This document shows positions 16,382 through 24,282 of a DNA stretch of 64,000 nucleotides, in pieces. Below the pieces are notes generated by a model that was not told where the DNA came from, did no database searches, and worked only from the letters and a program-made list of their open reading frames with translations. The position numbers and the translations under genes are program-made. Source of the DNA: Hymenobacter artigasi (GTDB lineage Bacteria > Bacteroidota > Bacteroidia > Cytophagales > Hymenobacteraceae); contig NZ_JAAVTK010000004.1 in assembly GCF_012275535.1 (NCBI RefSeq), forward strand, positions 124,001 to 188,000, in the 5' to 3' direction. The first letter of the stretch is position 1. Every line of letters begins with the position of its first letter.

Positions 16382-17910
16382 GGCGGCTTGTCATACGCCC
16401 GCTTGGCCGGCGCGCTCTTCTGCGAGAAGCGAATGCCCCCGCCACTACCGGCCGCCCGAAACTCGTCGTGCCCCGCGCCGCCGTAAATGCGGATGGTCGG
16501 CTTGCTGGCTGCGTTGGTGCCTTGTTCCTCAACCGTAAAAACGTCGTCGCCTGCTAGGCCTTCCAGTTGAATGAGGCGGGTCTCGGCGGGCATAAATGCG
16601 CGGCGCAATAATGGCGCGGCCGGAGCACCGGCCGCCAATGACTCGACGATTACCACCGTCGAATCGGCGTAGCGCCGAATGGTGAACCGCTCGGCCTTCG
16701 CCGTGCCGCCGATGCGGGGACGCTTGGCCAGCATCTCATAAAATTCGTCGGCCAGGGCGGGGAGGGCGGCGCGGCGGGCCTGCAGGGCCGCAATGGTGCG
16801 CGGGCCTTCGAGGGCGAAGGCGGCGGGGGGAAGCTGGTGTACTGCCCGGGTAATCACGGAATCGGGTAGGCGCTGCTGCATGGCCCCGGCGGCGGCCTGG
16901 AACTGGGCGCGGCTCAGGCCATTGAGGATGCGCTGGTCGAGGTAGTGGCCGGAAGACATCAGGCCCGAAGGATTCTTATACCGAGGGGCAAACGTGGCCC
17001 AGTGGCGCAGAAAAACGTGGCCAATGAGCCAACCGAGCACGCCATCATCGAGGCGGTAGAGTACCATGTCGCGGTCTTTGGGCAGGGGCACGAGCGTGGC
17101 GGGGCTGGCTTCGGTGGGGCTGGTTAGGGCCCAGCTCCACTGGCCGGGGTGGCGGTCCCAGTCGCCCAGCCAGCCGTCCAGCAGGCGGGCGCGCAGCAGG
17201 TCGGCCGGGGCGAAGCGCTGCTCGGGACTGGCGAATGCGGCGGCAAACGCCTTGGTGCTGTTGACAACGGCAGCGGGCGGCGGGGTAATCGGGGCCGCTT
17301 TTTCTTCCAGGTAGGCCAGCTGGCCCCGGAAGTGCCGCAGTGAATCGGTCTGAAAAGCCGGGTCGTCGGCCCGCACGTAGAACAAGCGCGGCGAAGCGTG
17401 CGGCACCCCGGCGGCAGCGGCCAGCGGCGGCACCACCAGCGCGGCATAGGGGTTGGTGGAGGAAATATTATCGCGCAGCACATTCACCAGAAAAGTGCCC
17501 CGCAATAGCTCCGGCGTGGCCCGAATGGGGTCTTTATCCACGGTGCGAACCACGTAGGCGCGGCCGTCGGGGGCCATCAGGCTCAGGCTGGTGCTGTTGA
17601 AGCCGCCGCCCACTTTGCCGGGGCGCAGGCCGCCCGGCCGTACGGTGCCCAGGTGCAGCACCGGAGCCGCTACCGGGGCTGCCCAGGTGGGGCGGTGGTG
17701 CCGGCCCACCAGCGCGTTGTACAGGCTGCCGTGCCGGGCATATTGCCGCCCGGCGGTGGCCCCGCGCACGCTATCGGCCGAGGCGGGCAGGGGCGTGGTA
17801 GCTGCGAGCCGGGCATCGGGCTGAAAAAACTGCTTGCGAACGCAGCCGGTACCGAGTAGCCCAGCCAGTGCGCCTCCCATCAATGTATAAAAGCGCAAAC
17901 GGAGGAGCAT
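16372..17910 (-). CDS. Lipoprotein of a kinase-like secreted family, paralogue 1
   Basis: A 512-residue protein with lipobox ALAGLLGTGC near residue 21. Ordered motifs: AYVVRTVDKDP near residue 125 (possible nucleotide-binding lysine), YAALVVPPLAAAAGVPHASP, ARLLDGWLGDWDRHPGQW near residue 265, PKDRDMVLYRLDDG near 295, and a late LEGLAGDDVF ... YGGAGHDEF pair. The same region is found in Bacteroidota proteins where it is joined to a metallophosphatase and an Omp85-like barrel. GDWDRH and D-D-G resemble the catalytic and metal motifs of FAM20/PI-kinase-like enzymes; kinase activity is my inference. Start moved to the ATG at 17908-17910. Confidence 0.7.
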   Translation of the reverse strand: MLLRLRFYTLMGGALAGLLGTGCVRKQFFQPDARLAATTPLPASADSVRGATAGRQYARHGSLYNALVGRHHRPTWAAPVAAPVLHLGTVRPGGLRPGKVGGGFNSTSLSLMAPDGRAYVVRTVDKDPIRATPELLRGTFLVNVLRDNISSTNPYAALVVPPLAAAAGVPHASPRLFYVRADDPAFQTDSLRHFRGQLAYLEEKAAPITPPPAAVVNSTKAFAAAFASPEQRFAPADLLRARLLDGWLGDWDRHPGQWSWALTSPTEASPATLVPLPKDRDMVLYRLDDGVLGWLIGHVFLRHWATFAPRYKNPSGLMSSGHYLDQRILNGLSRAQFQAAAGAMQQRLPDSVITRAVHQLPPAAFALEGPRTIAALQARRAALPALADEFYEMLAKRPRIGGTAKAERFTIRRYADSTVVIVESLAAGAPAAPLLRRAFMPAETRLIQLEGLAGDDVFTVEEQGTNAASKPTIRIYGGAGHDEFRAAGSGGGIRFSQKSAPAKRAYDKPPEE

Positions 17911-17993
17911 CAAAAGCAGGCAGGGTAATTAAGGTTGGGGGTTGAACGGCAAAAAGGTAGAAAAGGCTGGCGGGCTACGGCAGCAGCTCCGCG

Positions 17994-19610
17994 CTAATCA
18001 TCATTAAGCCGGTTGAAGGCACGATGTTTCTTTTTGGGCAGGCTGGGGCGCAGGTGGCCAGCGGCCGTCACATCGGAAGCTTCGTCGAAGAGCTTGAGTC
18101 GCCGGCTGCTGCCTTGCAGCACCAGTTGGTCGTGGCCTTCGCCGCCGTAGAGGAGCACGGACATGGGCCGGCGGGTGGCGATGGTGGTTATCTCAAAAAC
18201 ATCATCGCCGCCGAGGCCGTCGAGGCTCAGCTCCTTGGTTTCGGCGGCGTAGTAGGTGCGCCGGAACCGGAGCGAGTCACCGGCCGAAAGCTGGCTCAGG
18301 GCCTGGGAATACACGCGCACCGTGGTGGAATCGGCGTAGCGGTGCACCACAAACCGCTCGGCCTGGGCGGTGCCGCCCAGCGTGGGCTCGTGGGCCAGGG
18401 TGAGGTAGAATTCTTCGGCCGCCCGGGGCAGGGTTTCGCGCCGGGTCTTGAGGGCATTGCCGAGGCGGGTGCCTTCCAGGGCGTACACGGCGGGCGGCAG
18501 GCGGCGCATGGCCTGCTCAATCACGGAATCGGGCAGGCGGCGCTGCAAGTCGCGGGCGGTGCGCTGAAAATCGGCCCTGGTCATGGCCGAGAGGCCGCGC
18601 TGGTCAATAAACTTCGCCTGGAATACCAGGGCGGCCATGTTGTTATACTCGTTGCGAAACGTCTGGAACTGCGGGGCGATGAACGGCCGGGCTGCCAGCC
18701 AAGGAATCACCCCATCATCGAATCGGAAATACACCTGGTCGCGGTCTTTCGGAATGCCGAGGTAGCGCACCCGGCCCCCGGCTTCCTCAAACGCGGCCCA
18801 ACTCCACTGGCCCTCGTGCCGGTCCCAGTCGCCGAGCCACACATCGAGCAGGCGGGCGCGCAGGAAGGCGGGCTGGTCGATGAAATAGGAGGGATGGTTG
18901 TACACCTTTTTCAGCATGGCCTCGCCCCCGTCAAAATCAATGGCCTTGGCTAGGTCGGGCGTGCGGGCGGCCGGGGAATTATACTTCTCTTCGAGCAGCG
19001 CCATCTTGCCCTGAAACCGCGTGGAGGACGTGCCCAGGCCGGTTTCATCGGGCCGCACATATACGAGGCGCGGGTGGGTGTGGGGTACGCCGGCCGCCTG
19101 CGCCAGCGGCGGCACCGTGAGCGCACCATAGGGAATGGCGGCCGAAGTGGCGTCGCGCACCACGTTGAGCACGAAGGTGTGGCGCAGCACCGGCGGCAGC
19201 GTTTTGTATGGCTCCTTGTCGAGGGCACGCAGGGCATATTCGCGCTGCTCGGGGCCTTCCAGCGTCATGCTGATGCTTTGGTAGCCGCCGCCGGCCTTGC
19301 CCGCCGTGAGGCCGCCGGGGGCGGCCGTGGCCAGGTTCAGTACCGCTACTTTGGCAGGGGCGGCCCATACTTTGCGGTAGTGGCGGCCCAGAAAAAACCG
19401 GTAGAAACCCGAGTGGCGGTCGTATTGGCGTCCGGCCGTGGTCAGCACCGAATCGGCGTGGGCCGGCAGGGCGGCGGCACTGCCCGGGCCCACGCGGGCA
19501 TCGGGCTGAAAATAATGGCGGCGGGCGCAGCCGCTGGCGGCCAGCCCCAGGCCCAGCAGCACAAGCAGGCGCGGGCAAAAACCGGGGTAGCGAACAAAAG
19601 GGTGAGGCAT
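17994..19610 (-). CDS. Lipoprotein of a kinase-like secreted family, paralogue 2
   Basis: A 538-residue paralogue of its downstream neighbour in the same orientation, 83 bases apart, so the two may be co-transcribed. Lipobox LGLGLAASGC near residue 26. Motifs: YALRALDKEPYKTLPP, YGALTVPPLAQAAGVPHTHP, ARLLDVWLGDWDRHEGQW, IPKDRDQVYFRFDDG, then SLDGLGGDDVFEI and LYGGEGHDQL, which look like GGxGxD calcium-binding turns. All candidate catalytic residues are present. The start at MPHPFVRYPG is chosen because it puts the lipobox at the usual distance; an upstream in-frame start adds 34 residues. Confidence 0.7.
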   Translation of the reverse strand: MPHPFVRYPGFCPRLLVLLGLGLAASGCARRHYFQPDARVGPGSAAALPAHADSVLTTAGRQYDRHSGFYRFFLGRHYRKVWAAPAKVAVLNLATAAPGGLTAGKAGGGYQSISMTLEGPEQREYALRALDKEPYKTLPPVLRHTFVLNVVRDATSAAIPYGALTVPPLAQAAGVPHTHPRLVYVRPDETGLGTSSTRFQGKMALLEEKYNSPAARTPDLAKAIDFDGGEAMLKKVYNHPSYFIDQPAFLRARLLDVWLGDWDRHEGQWSWAAFEEAGGRVRYLGIPKDRDQVYFRFDDGVIPWLAARPFIAPQFQTFRNEYNNMAALVFQAKFIDQRGLSAMTRADFQRTARDLQRRLPDSVIEQAMRRLPPAVYALEGTRLGNALKTRRETLPRAAEEFYLTLAHEPTLGGTAQAERFVVHRYADSTTVRVYSQALSQLSAGDSLRFRRTYYAAETKELSLDGLGGDDVFEITTIATRRPMSVLLYGGEGHDQLVLQGSSRRLKLFDEASDVTAAGHLRPSLPKKKHRAFNRLNDD

Positions 19611-19769
19611 TCGGTAAAGGCAGGCAAGCGCGAATGAGCCTTTAACGCAACTTCCCCGTAAAGGTGGGCAGCGAATGGCTTTGGCCATGCGTTTGGCATC
19701 TGATTTAGCCAATAACTACTTGCTTTTTGGCCCTGATGGGCTTTCCCTGGTTTTGGAAAACTGCTGCTT

Positions 19770-21374
19770 ATGCCGGGCCTGACTGCTGAATGGAAACCGT
19801 GGGCGCGGGGCTGGTGCACCGGGGCGGCAGCCGTGCTTTTAGCAAGCTGCGCTGAGCACACGGCCCCGGCCGGGGCCGCTCCGCAATGGAGCACCGACTC
19901 GACCACCGTACGCATGGCCGCCGGGCCGCAATATGCCCGCAGCGCTGCCTGGCAGTTCTTTTTTGGCACCCACTACCGCAGCATCTGGGCCACGCCGGTT
20001 ACGGTGCCGGTGCTGCGGCTGGCCACCGCCGTGCCCGGCGGCCTGGTGCCCATGCAGGCGGGCGGCAGCTACCAGAGCCACACCCTGCGCCTGCACGCGC
20101 CCGACGGCCGCGAGTACGTGCTGCGCTCCGTGGACAAGGACATGAGCGCCGCGCTCAGCCCGGGCTGGAAAAGAAACCTGCTGCGCGGCCTGCTCAAGGA
20201 CCAGACCAGCGCCACGCAGCCCTTCGGGGCCTATCCGGCCGCCCGGCTGGCCGAGGCGGCCGGGGTGCTGCACGCCAACCCGCGCCTGGTATTCGTGGGG
20301 CCGGATACCGGCCTGGGCAAGTTTAAAGCCGCCTATGCCAATGCGCTCTACCTGTTTGAGGAGCGGCCCGATGGCGACCAGCGCCTGGTAGCCAGCTTCG
20401 GCCATTCGCCCCGCGTGGTAAACTCGGCGCACATGCTGGCCGCCCTGCGCCGCCGGCCCGGTGCCCACGTGCCCGCCCGCGCCTTCCTGCGCGCCCGCCT
20501 GCTCGACCTGCTGGTGGGCGACTGGAGCCGTCGCGAAGACCAGTGGCGCTGGGCCACGTTCCCGCAGGCCGGCCGGGTAGCTTTCCGACCCGTGCCGCGC
20601 GACCGCGACCAGGCTTTTTTTCTGTTTGATGACGGGCTGGTGACGCGGCTGGTGTCGTGGTTCGCCCCCAAGTACCAGACCTTCCGGGCCACCATTGGCC
20701 TGGAAAACGTGGATGGCCTCACCACTACCGCCCGCGCCCTCGACCGCACCCTGCTCACCAGCCTCAACGCGAATGACTTTCGGGAAGTGGCCGATTCCGT
20801 GCGGGCCAGCCTAAGCGATGCCGTGCTGGTGCGGGCCTTCAACGCGGGGCCGCCGGATACGCGGGCCCGCCTGGCGGCGCGGTTTGTGCCCATGCTGCGC
20901 GCCCGGCGCGAGCAGCTGCCCGCCGTGGCCCAGCAGTATTATGCCCTTTTGAACAAGCAGGCCTGGCTGATTGGCACCGACCAGGCCGAGCGCTTCATTC
21001 TGAGCGAAGCCGGCGGCAGCCTCCGCGTGCAGCTGCTGGCCCGGCGCCCCGGCCGGCCCGATAGCCTCGTGGTGGAGCGAACCTTCAACCGTAAAATCAC
21101 CCCCCGGCTCGACCTGTACGGCCTGGGCGGCGACGACGTATTTGAACTGCGCGGCAGCTTGCCGCAGGGTATTGCCGTGCACTTCTACGATGGGGCGGGC
21201 CGCAACCAGGTCATCACTACCCCGGGGGCCACGCCGGGCGACGTGACCTGGTACACGGGCCCCGGTGAGCGGCTTACTTCGCGGCCGGCCGGGGTGCAGA
21301 TAGAAACCGACCCGCACCCCGAACTCACGGCCAACGGCCGCGCCTGGCTGCACCGCTACAATCTGAGCGACTAG
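19770..21374 (+). CDS. Kinase-like secreted family, paralogue 3, with altered motif
   Basis: A 534-residue paralogue, divergent from the other two. Lipobox AAAVLLASC near residue 27. It keeps YVLRSVDKDM, the PFGAYPAARLAEAAGVLHAN block and PRDRDQAFFLFDDG near residue 278, plus YGLGGDDVFEL and FYDGAGRNQV. The central motif, however, reads LVGDWSRREDQW where the paralogues have GDWDRH: the aspartate and histidine are replaced by serine and arginine. If GDWDRH is catalytic, this copy should be inactive. It ends four bases into the convergent CrtA-like gene. Confidence 0.68.
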   Translation: MPGLTAEWKPWARGWCTGAAAVLLASCAEHTAPAGAAPQWSTDSTTVRMAAGPQYARSAAWQFFFGTHYRSIWATPVTVPVLRLATAVPGGLVPMQAGGSYQSHTLRLHAPDGREYVLRSVDKDMSAALSPGWKRNLLRGLLKDQTSATQPFGAYPAARLAEAAGVLHANPRLVFVGPDTGLGKFKAAYANALYLFEERPDGDQRLVASFGHSPRVVNSAHMLAALRRRPGAHVPARAFLRARLLDLLVGDWSRREDQWRWATFPQAGRVAFRPVPRDRDQAFFLFDDGLVTRLVSWFAPKYQTFRATIGLENVDGLTTTARALDRTLLTSLNANDFREVADSVRASLSDAVLVRAFNAGPPDTRARLAARFVPMLRARREQLPAVAQQYYALLNKQAWLIGTDQAERFILSEAGGSLRVQLLARRPGRPDSLVVERTFNRKITPRLDLYGLGGDDVFELRGSLPQGIAVHFYDGAGRNQVITTPGATPGDVTWYTGPGERLTSRPAGVQIETDPHPELTANGRAWLHRYNLSD

Positions 21375-22087
21375 CCCGGGGCCGCCAGCAGTCCGGCCAG
21401 TGGCTCCCGGCCATCGATGGTGCCCTCGCTGCTCAGCACCTGGAAGCGGGCAAATAGCTCCTCCGCGTACCAGTTTTCGCGGCGCGTGAGCTTGATTACC
21501 TCGCGGTGCGTGGCGTCTTTATAGGCATATTCCTGCATGGCTTTGGCCGATTCCCACACGCTGAAAGTGGCCTGCCGCACCAGTGGCAACTCGCCCAGCC
21601 CGATGGCAGCGCGCACGCCAACCGCGTGGGCCAGTGCCGCACTGGTGGGCTCCACGAATTTCCAGAAGCGCGGGGTTTTGCGCCAGCGGATGCTGGCCCG
21701 GGTGAGCACGGCTATGGGCGCATCGGCCGGGGCTGAAAGGGCATTGGAGCTGTAATCAAACGGGTTTTGGCCGTCCCACAGGCCCTGGGCTTTGATGGGG
21801 GCAAGGCGCACGGTCCATTGTTCGGCGCTACGCCGCTGGTAGGCCGCCCACAGTGGGTGGCGACTGAAAAATGCCGCCGCCGAAGCCACGTCTTCCCACA
21901 CGGCCATGAAGCCGTAGCGGTCGAGGTTGGGCCACACGCCGAAGCCGTTGGCCGCCCCACTGCCAAGCAGCTTGAAGAAGTTCATGCCCGGTACTTTTTT
22001 CAGGGTGGGAGGCGAGGTGCCCATCTGGGCCAGGCCCCAGCGCCGGTGGCCGGGTTTCAGGGTGAAAACGGTAAGGGTGGTATGCAA
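21371..22087 (-). CDS. Spheroidene monooxygenase (CrtA)-like protein
   Basis: CrtA-type enzymes are haem-dependent carotenoid ketolases. The 238-residue protein shows the family order: TTLTVFTLKPGHRRWGLAQM, PGMNFFKLLGSG, AVWEDVASAAAFF, ASIRWRKTPRFWKFVEP, then LPLVRQATFSVWESAKAMQE and a closing WYAEELFARFQVLSSEGTIDG. The start is TTG at 22085-22087, because the conserved N-terminal strand begins two codons later and no ATG occurs before residue 22. No other carotenoid gene is in view, so the substrate here is not fixed. Many Bacteroidota carry such a gene alone. Confidence 0.82.
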   Translation of the reverse strand: MHTTLTVFTLKPGHRRWGLAQMGTSPPTLKKVPGMNFFKLLGSGAANGFGVWPNLDRYGFMAVWEDVASAAAFFSRHPLWAAYQRRSAEQWTVRLAPIKAQGLWDGQNPFDYSSNALSAPADAPIAVLTRASIRWRKTPRFWKFVEPTSAALAHAVGVRAAIGLGELPLVRQATFSVWESAKAMQEYAYKDATHREVIKLTRRENWYAEELFARFQVLSSEGTIDGREPLAGLLAAPG

Positions 22088-22229
22088 GTGCGGTAAGCTT
22101 TAGCGGATAATGCGGGACCGTAATGGAGGAGGATTAGGCCCAAAATAAACCAAGCCGAAAGGCACCTTGTTCAGGGCACCTTTCGGCTTGGCTGTTTCAT
22201 AATACGGCAAGCTAAAGCTTACCGCACAA
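22088..22229. repeat. Inverted repeat arms around a hairpin between two minus-strand genes
   Basis: GTGCGGTAAGCTTTAGC (22088-22104) is the exact complement of GCTAAAGCTTACCGCAC (22211-22227). Between them CAAGCCGAAAGGCACC at about 22151 pairs with the sequence ending near 22189. The left arm touches the TTG start of the CrtA-like gene and the right arm ends near the stop of the next gene. TAAAGCTTACC recurs at 60935-60945. Confidence 0.75.
22150..22192 (-). terminator. Hairpin downstream of the stress flavoprotein gene
   Basis: CAAGCCGAAAGGCACC and GGCACCTTTCGGCTTG pair except for one position. No long T run; terminator role is likely from position after the stop of the upstream gene. Confidence 0.55.
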
Positions 22230-22231
22230 TT

Positions 22232-22744
22232 TTACTTCACCTGCACCTGGGCGTGCTGGTTCACGTCGTCGTCTTTGCTGCCTTCGCCGGTCACTACTGC
22301 CCGCACGTAGCCGTAGGCCCGTGAGAGGATGCTGCTGGGCGAATCCCAGTATTCAGCCTTGTCAATGGTTACTTTCAGGATGCTGATGCTGGGGTCTTCT
22401 TTGCCTTTGGGGAACCAGGCGCGCATGGGCTCGCTCCAGAGCTCAGCAATTTTGGCTTCGTCGCGGTAAGCATTGGCCTTGCCCGAAACAGAGGCATACA
22501 CATTGCTTTCGGGGTTGGAGTAGCTCAGGTTTACCTGGCTGTCTTTCTTTACCTCGTACACTTTGGCCGAATTCACATCGGTGAGGAAATAGAGGGCTTC
22601 GTCTTTGCCGGGGTTGATGGTGGCCATGGGGCGGCTGTGGAGGCTGCCGTGCTCGTCGGTAGTGGTGAGCATGGCCATGCGCACTTCTTTGATTTTATCG
22701 AACAGTTGGGTCAGGTCGTGGGTTACGGGCGACTTATCGGACAT
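22232..22744 (-). CDS. General stress protein 26-like pyridoxamine phosphate oxidase family protein
   Basis: A 170-residue split-barrel protein of the Pyrid_ox_like type that binds FMN or FAD; cellular role in stress is by family. The sequence shows LFDKIKEVRMAMLTTTDEHG, LHSRPMATINPGKDEALYFL, VNLSYSNPESNVYASVSGKA and the WFPKGKEDPSISILKVTIDKAEYWD segment. The ATG before MSDKSPVTHD is chosen; an upstream start would add 14 residues with no match. It lies upstream of the CrtA-like gene, separated by a hairpin. Confidence 0.88.
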   Translation of the reverse strand: MSDKSPVTHDLTQLFDKIKEVRMAMLTTTDEHGSLHSRPMATINPGKDEALYFLTDVNSAKVYEVKKDSQVNLSYSNPESNVYASVSGKANAYRDEAKIAELWSEPMRAWFPKGKEDPSISILKVTIDKAEYWDSPSSILSRAYGYVRAVVTGEGSKDDDVNQHAQVQVK

Positions 22745-22871
22745 GGGGAAGGTTGTTGGTAAGGTGAAAGAACAGGCCGCGCCCAAACTGGGCCGGCGGC
22801 ATATTGGTTTACGTCAGCCAGCGGGCCGGGGTTGAATAAAACCCTGGCCCCGCCCGTACCTTCCTGCCCCA

Positions 22872-23471
22872 ATGAACTTTCTGGCCCATCTTTTTCTCTC
22901 CGGCGCGCCCGGTTCGGCCACCTATGCCGATGTGCTGCTCGGCAACTTCATCGCCGACTCGGTGCCCGGCCGCCAGCTCGAAAACTACCCACCCGCCGTG
23001 CAAACCGGCATCCGCCTGCACCGGGCCATCGACACGTTCACTGACCAGCACCCCGTGGTGCGCCGCAGCACCCAACGCCTGCGCGCCGCCGGCTACGGCA
23101 AATACGCCGGCGTGATTTCAGATATGTTTCTGGACCATTTACTAGCCCGCAATTTCAGGGAGTTCTCCACCGAAAGCCTGCCCGATTTCACGCACCGCGT
23201 CTACGCTCTGCTCGCCGCCCGCGAAGTCGAAATGCCGCCCCGCGTGCAGCACTTCTTCCCCTACATGGCCCAGCAAAACTGGCTGCTGACCTACGCCGAA
23301 ACCGATGGCATCAGCCGCGCCCTGAGTGGCTTGAGCCGCCGGGCCTCAGTAGGCTCGGGCATGGAAACGGCGGCGGTGGAGCTGGTTGCCAACTACGCAG
23401 AATACGAAGCAGATTTTAGGGCGTTTTTCCCGGAGCTGCAGCTGTACGTTGCGGGGCTGCTGGACGGGTGA
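22872..23471 (+). CDS. acpH: Acyl carrier protein phosphodiesterase AcpH
   Basis: AcpH removes the 4'-phosphopantetheine arm from ACP. The 199-residue protein begins MNFLAHLFLSGAPGSATYAD and has LLGNFIADSV, GIRLHRAIDTFTDQHPVVRR and the metal-site segment GVISDMFLDHLLARNF. These are the histidine and aspartate blocks of this HD-like metalloenzyme family (DUF479). Length matches. Single gene, followed by a short palindrome. Confidence 0.9.
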   Translation: MNFLAHLFLSGAPGSATYADVLLGNFIADSVPGRQLENYPPAVQTGIRLHRAIDTFTDQHPVVRRSTQRLRAAGYGKYAGVISDMFLDHLLARNFREFSTESLPDFTHRVYALLAAREVEMPPRVQHFFPYMAQQNWLLTYAETDGISRALSGLSRRASVGSGMETAAVELVANYAEYEADFRAFFPELQLYVAGLLDG

Positions 23472-23486
23472 GGCAGGGACAAAAAA

Positions 23487-23523
23487 AGAACGTCATGCAG
23501 CGCGGAGCGAAGCATGACGTTCT
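23487..23523. repeat. Short palindrome of the AGAACGTCATG family
   Basis: AGAACGTCATGC at the left and GCATGACGTTCT at the right are exact complements around a 13-base loop. It lies between the convergent acpH and slyD genes. Confidence 0.8.
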
Positions 23524-23542
23524 GTGAGAAAGCAGCGTAGCG

Positions 23543-24058
23543 TTAGTGCTGGTGGCCGCCTTCGCCGTGGGCGTGGCCGTGGGCCAGCTCATCGGCGGTC
23601 GCGTCGCGCACGTCGGCTACTTTGCCGGTGAAGTGCATCACCATGCCGGCCAGGGGGTGGTTGAAATCCATTTGCACGGCGGTGTCGCCGATGCTGATGA
23701 CCTTGGCCTGCATGTGGTTGCCTTCGTTGTCGGCCATGGGCAGGAAGTTGCCGGGCTGCAGCATTTCCTCGTCCAGCTTGCCATCGATAAGGAAAACTTC
23801 CTTGGGGATTTCGACCAGTGCCTGCTCGTCATACTCGCCGTAGGCCTGCTCGGGAGTTAGGCTGAACTGGAAGTCGTCGCCGGTATTTTTGCCGTTGAGC
23901 TGGGCTTCAAATTCCTCGGGCAGGCCGCTGTGGCCGAACAGAAAAACCATGGGCGCGTCGGCTTCGGCCGATTCGACCAATACTTTTTCCTGGTTTTCGT
24001 CGGTTACGCTGAGGTCGTAAGTAATGGTGACGACTTTTTTATCGCTGATGGCAGCCAT
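23543..24058 (-). CDS. slyD: FKBP-type peptidyl-prolyl isomerase, SlyD type
   Basis: SlyD is a cytoplasmic prolyl isomerase and chaperone with metal-binding ability. The 171-residue protein has the split FKBP domain (KKVVTITYDLSVTDENQEKV, GLPEEFEAQL, PEQAYGEYDEQALVEIPKEV), the insert-in-flap domain near residues 75-125, and HPLAGMVMHFTGKVADVRDA closing the FKBP fold. It ends in a histidine-rich tail with GHAHGEGGHQH, as in nickel-binding SlyD. No signal peptide. Confidence 0.93.
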   Translation of the reverse strand: MAAISDKKVVTITYDLSVTDENQEKVLVESAEADAPMVFLFGHSGLPEEFEAQLNGKNTGDDFQFSLTPEQAYGEYDEQALVEIPKEVFLIDGKLDEEMLQPGNFLPMADNEGNHMQAKVISIGDTAVQMDFNHPLAGMVMHFTGKVADVRDATADELAHGHAHGEGGHQH

Positions 24059-24161
24059 TGGATTGAATTAGGAGAATGGGGGAGAATATAGCGCCAGCCT
24101 TGCGGCTGATGTACAAAGAAAGGAAGTTCTGCCGGGAACAGCGGGCAAATTCGGAAAAATC

Positions 24162-24259
24162 AGAACGTCATGCCGGAGGTAGCCGAGGGCTCGCTACCGT
24201 GCAAGTAATTTATTTACTATAGCGGTAGAAAGCTTCGGCTGCGCGCAGCATGACGTTCT
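24162..24259. repeat. 98-bp imperfect palindrome, AGAACGTCATG family
   Basis: AGAACGTCATGC (24162) and GCATGACGTTCT (ending 24259) are complementary ends. Inside, CTACCG/CGGTAG and the AT-rich centre continue the pairing. It lies between katE and slyD, both on the minus strand. Confidence 0.78.
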
Positions 24260-24282
24260 AATTTGCTCGCTGCCAGCTGAAA

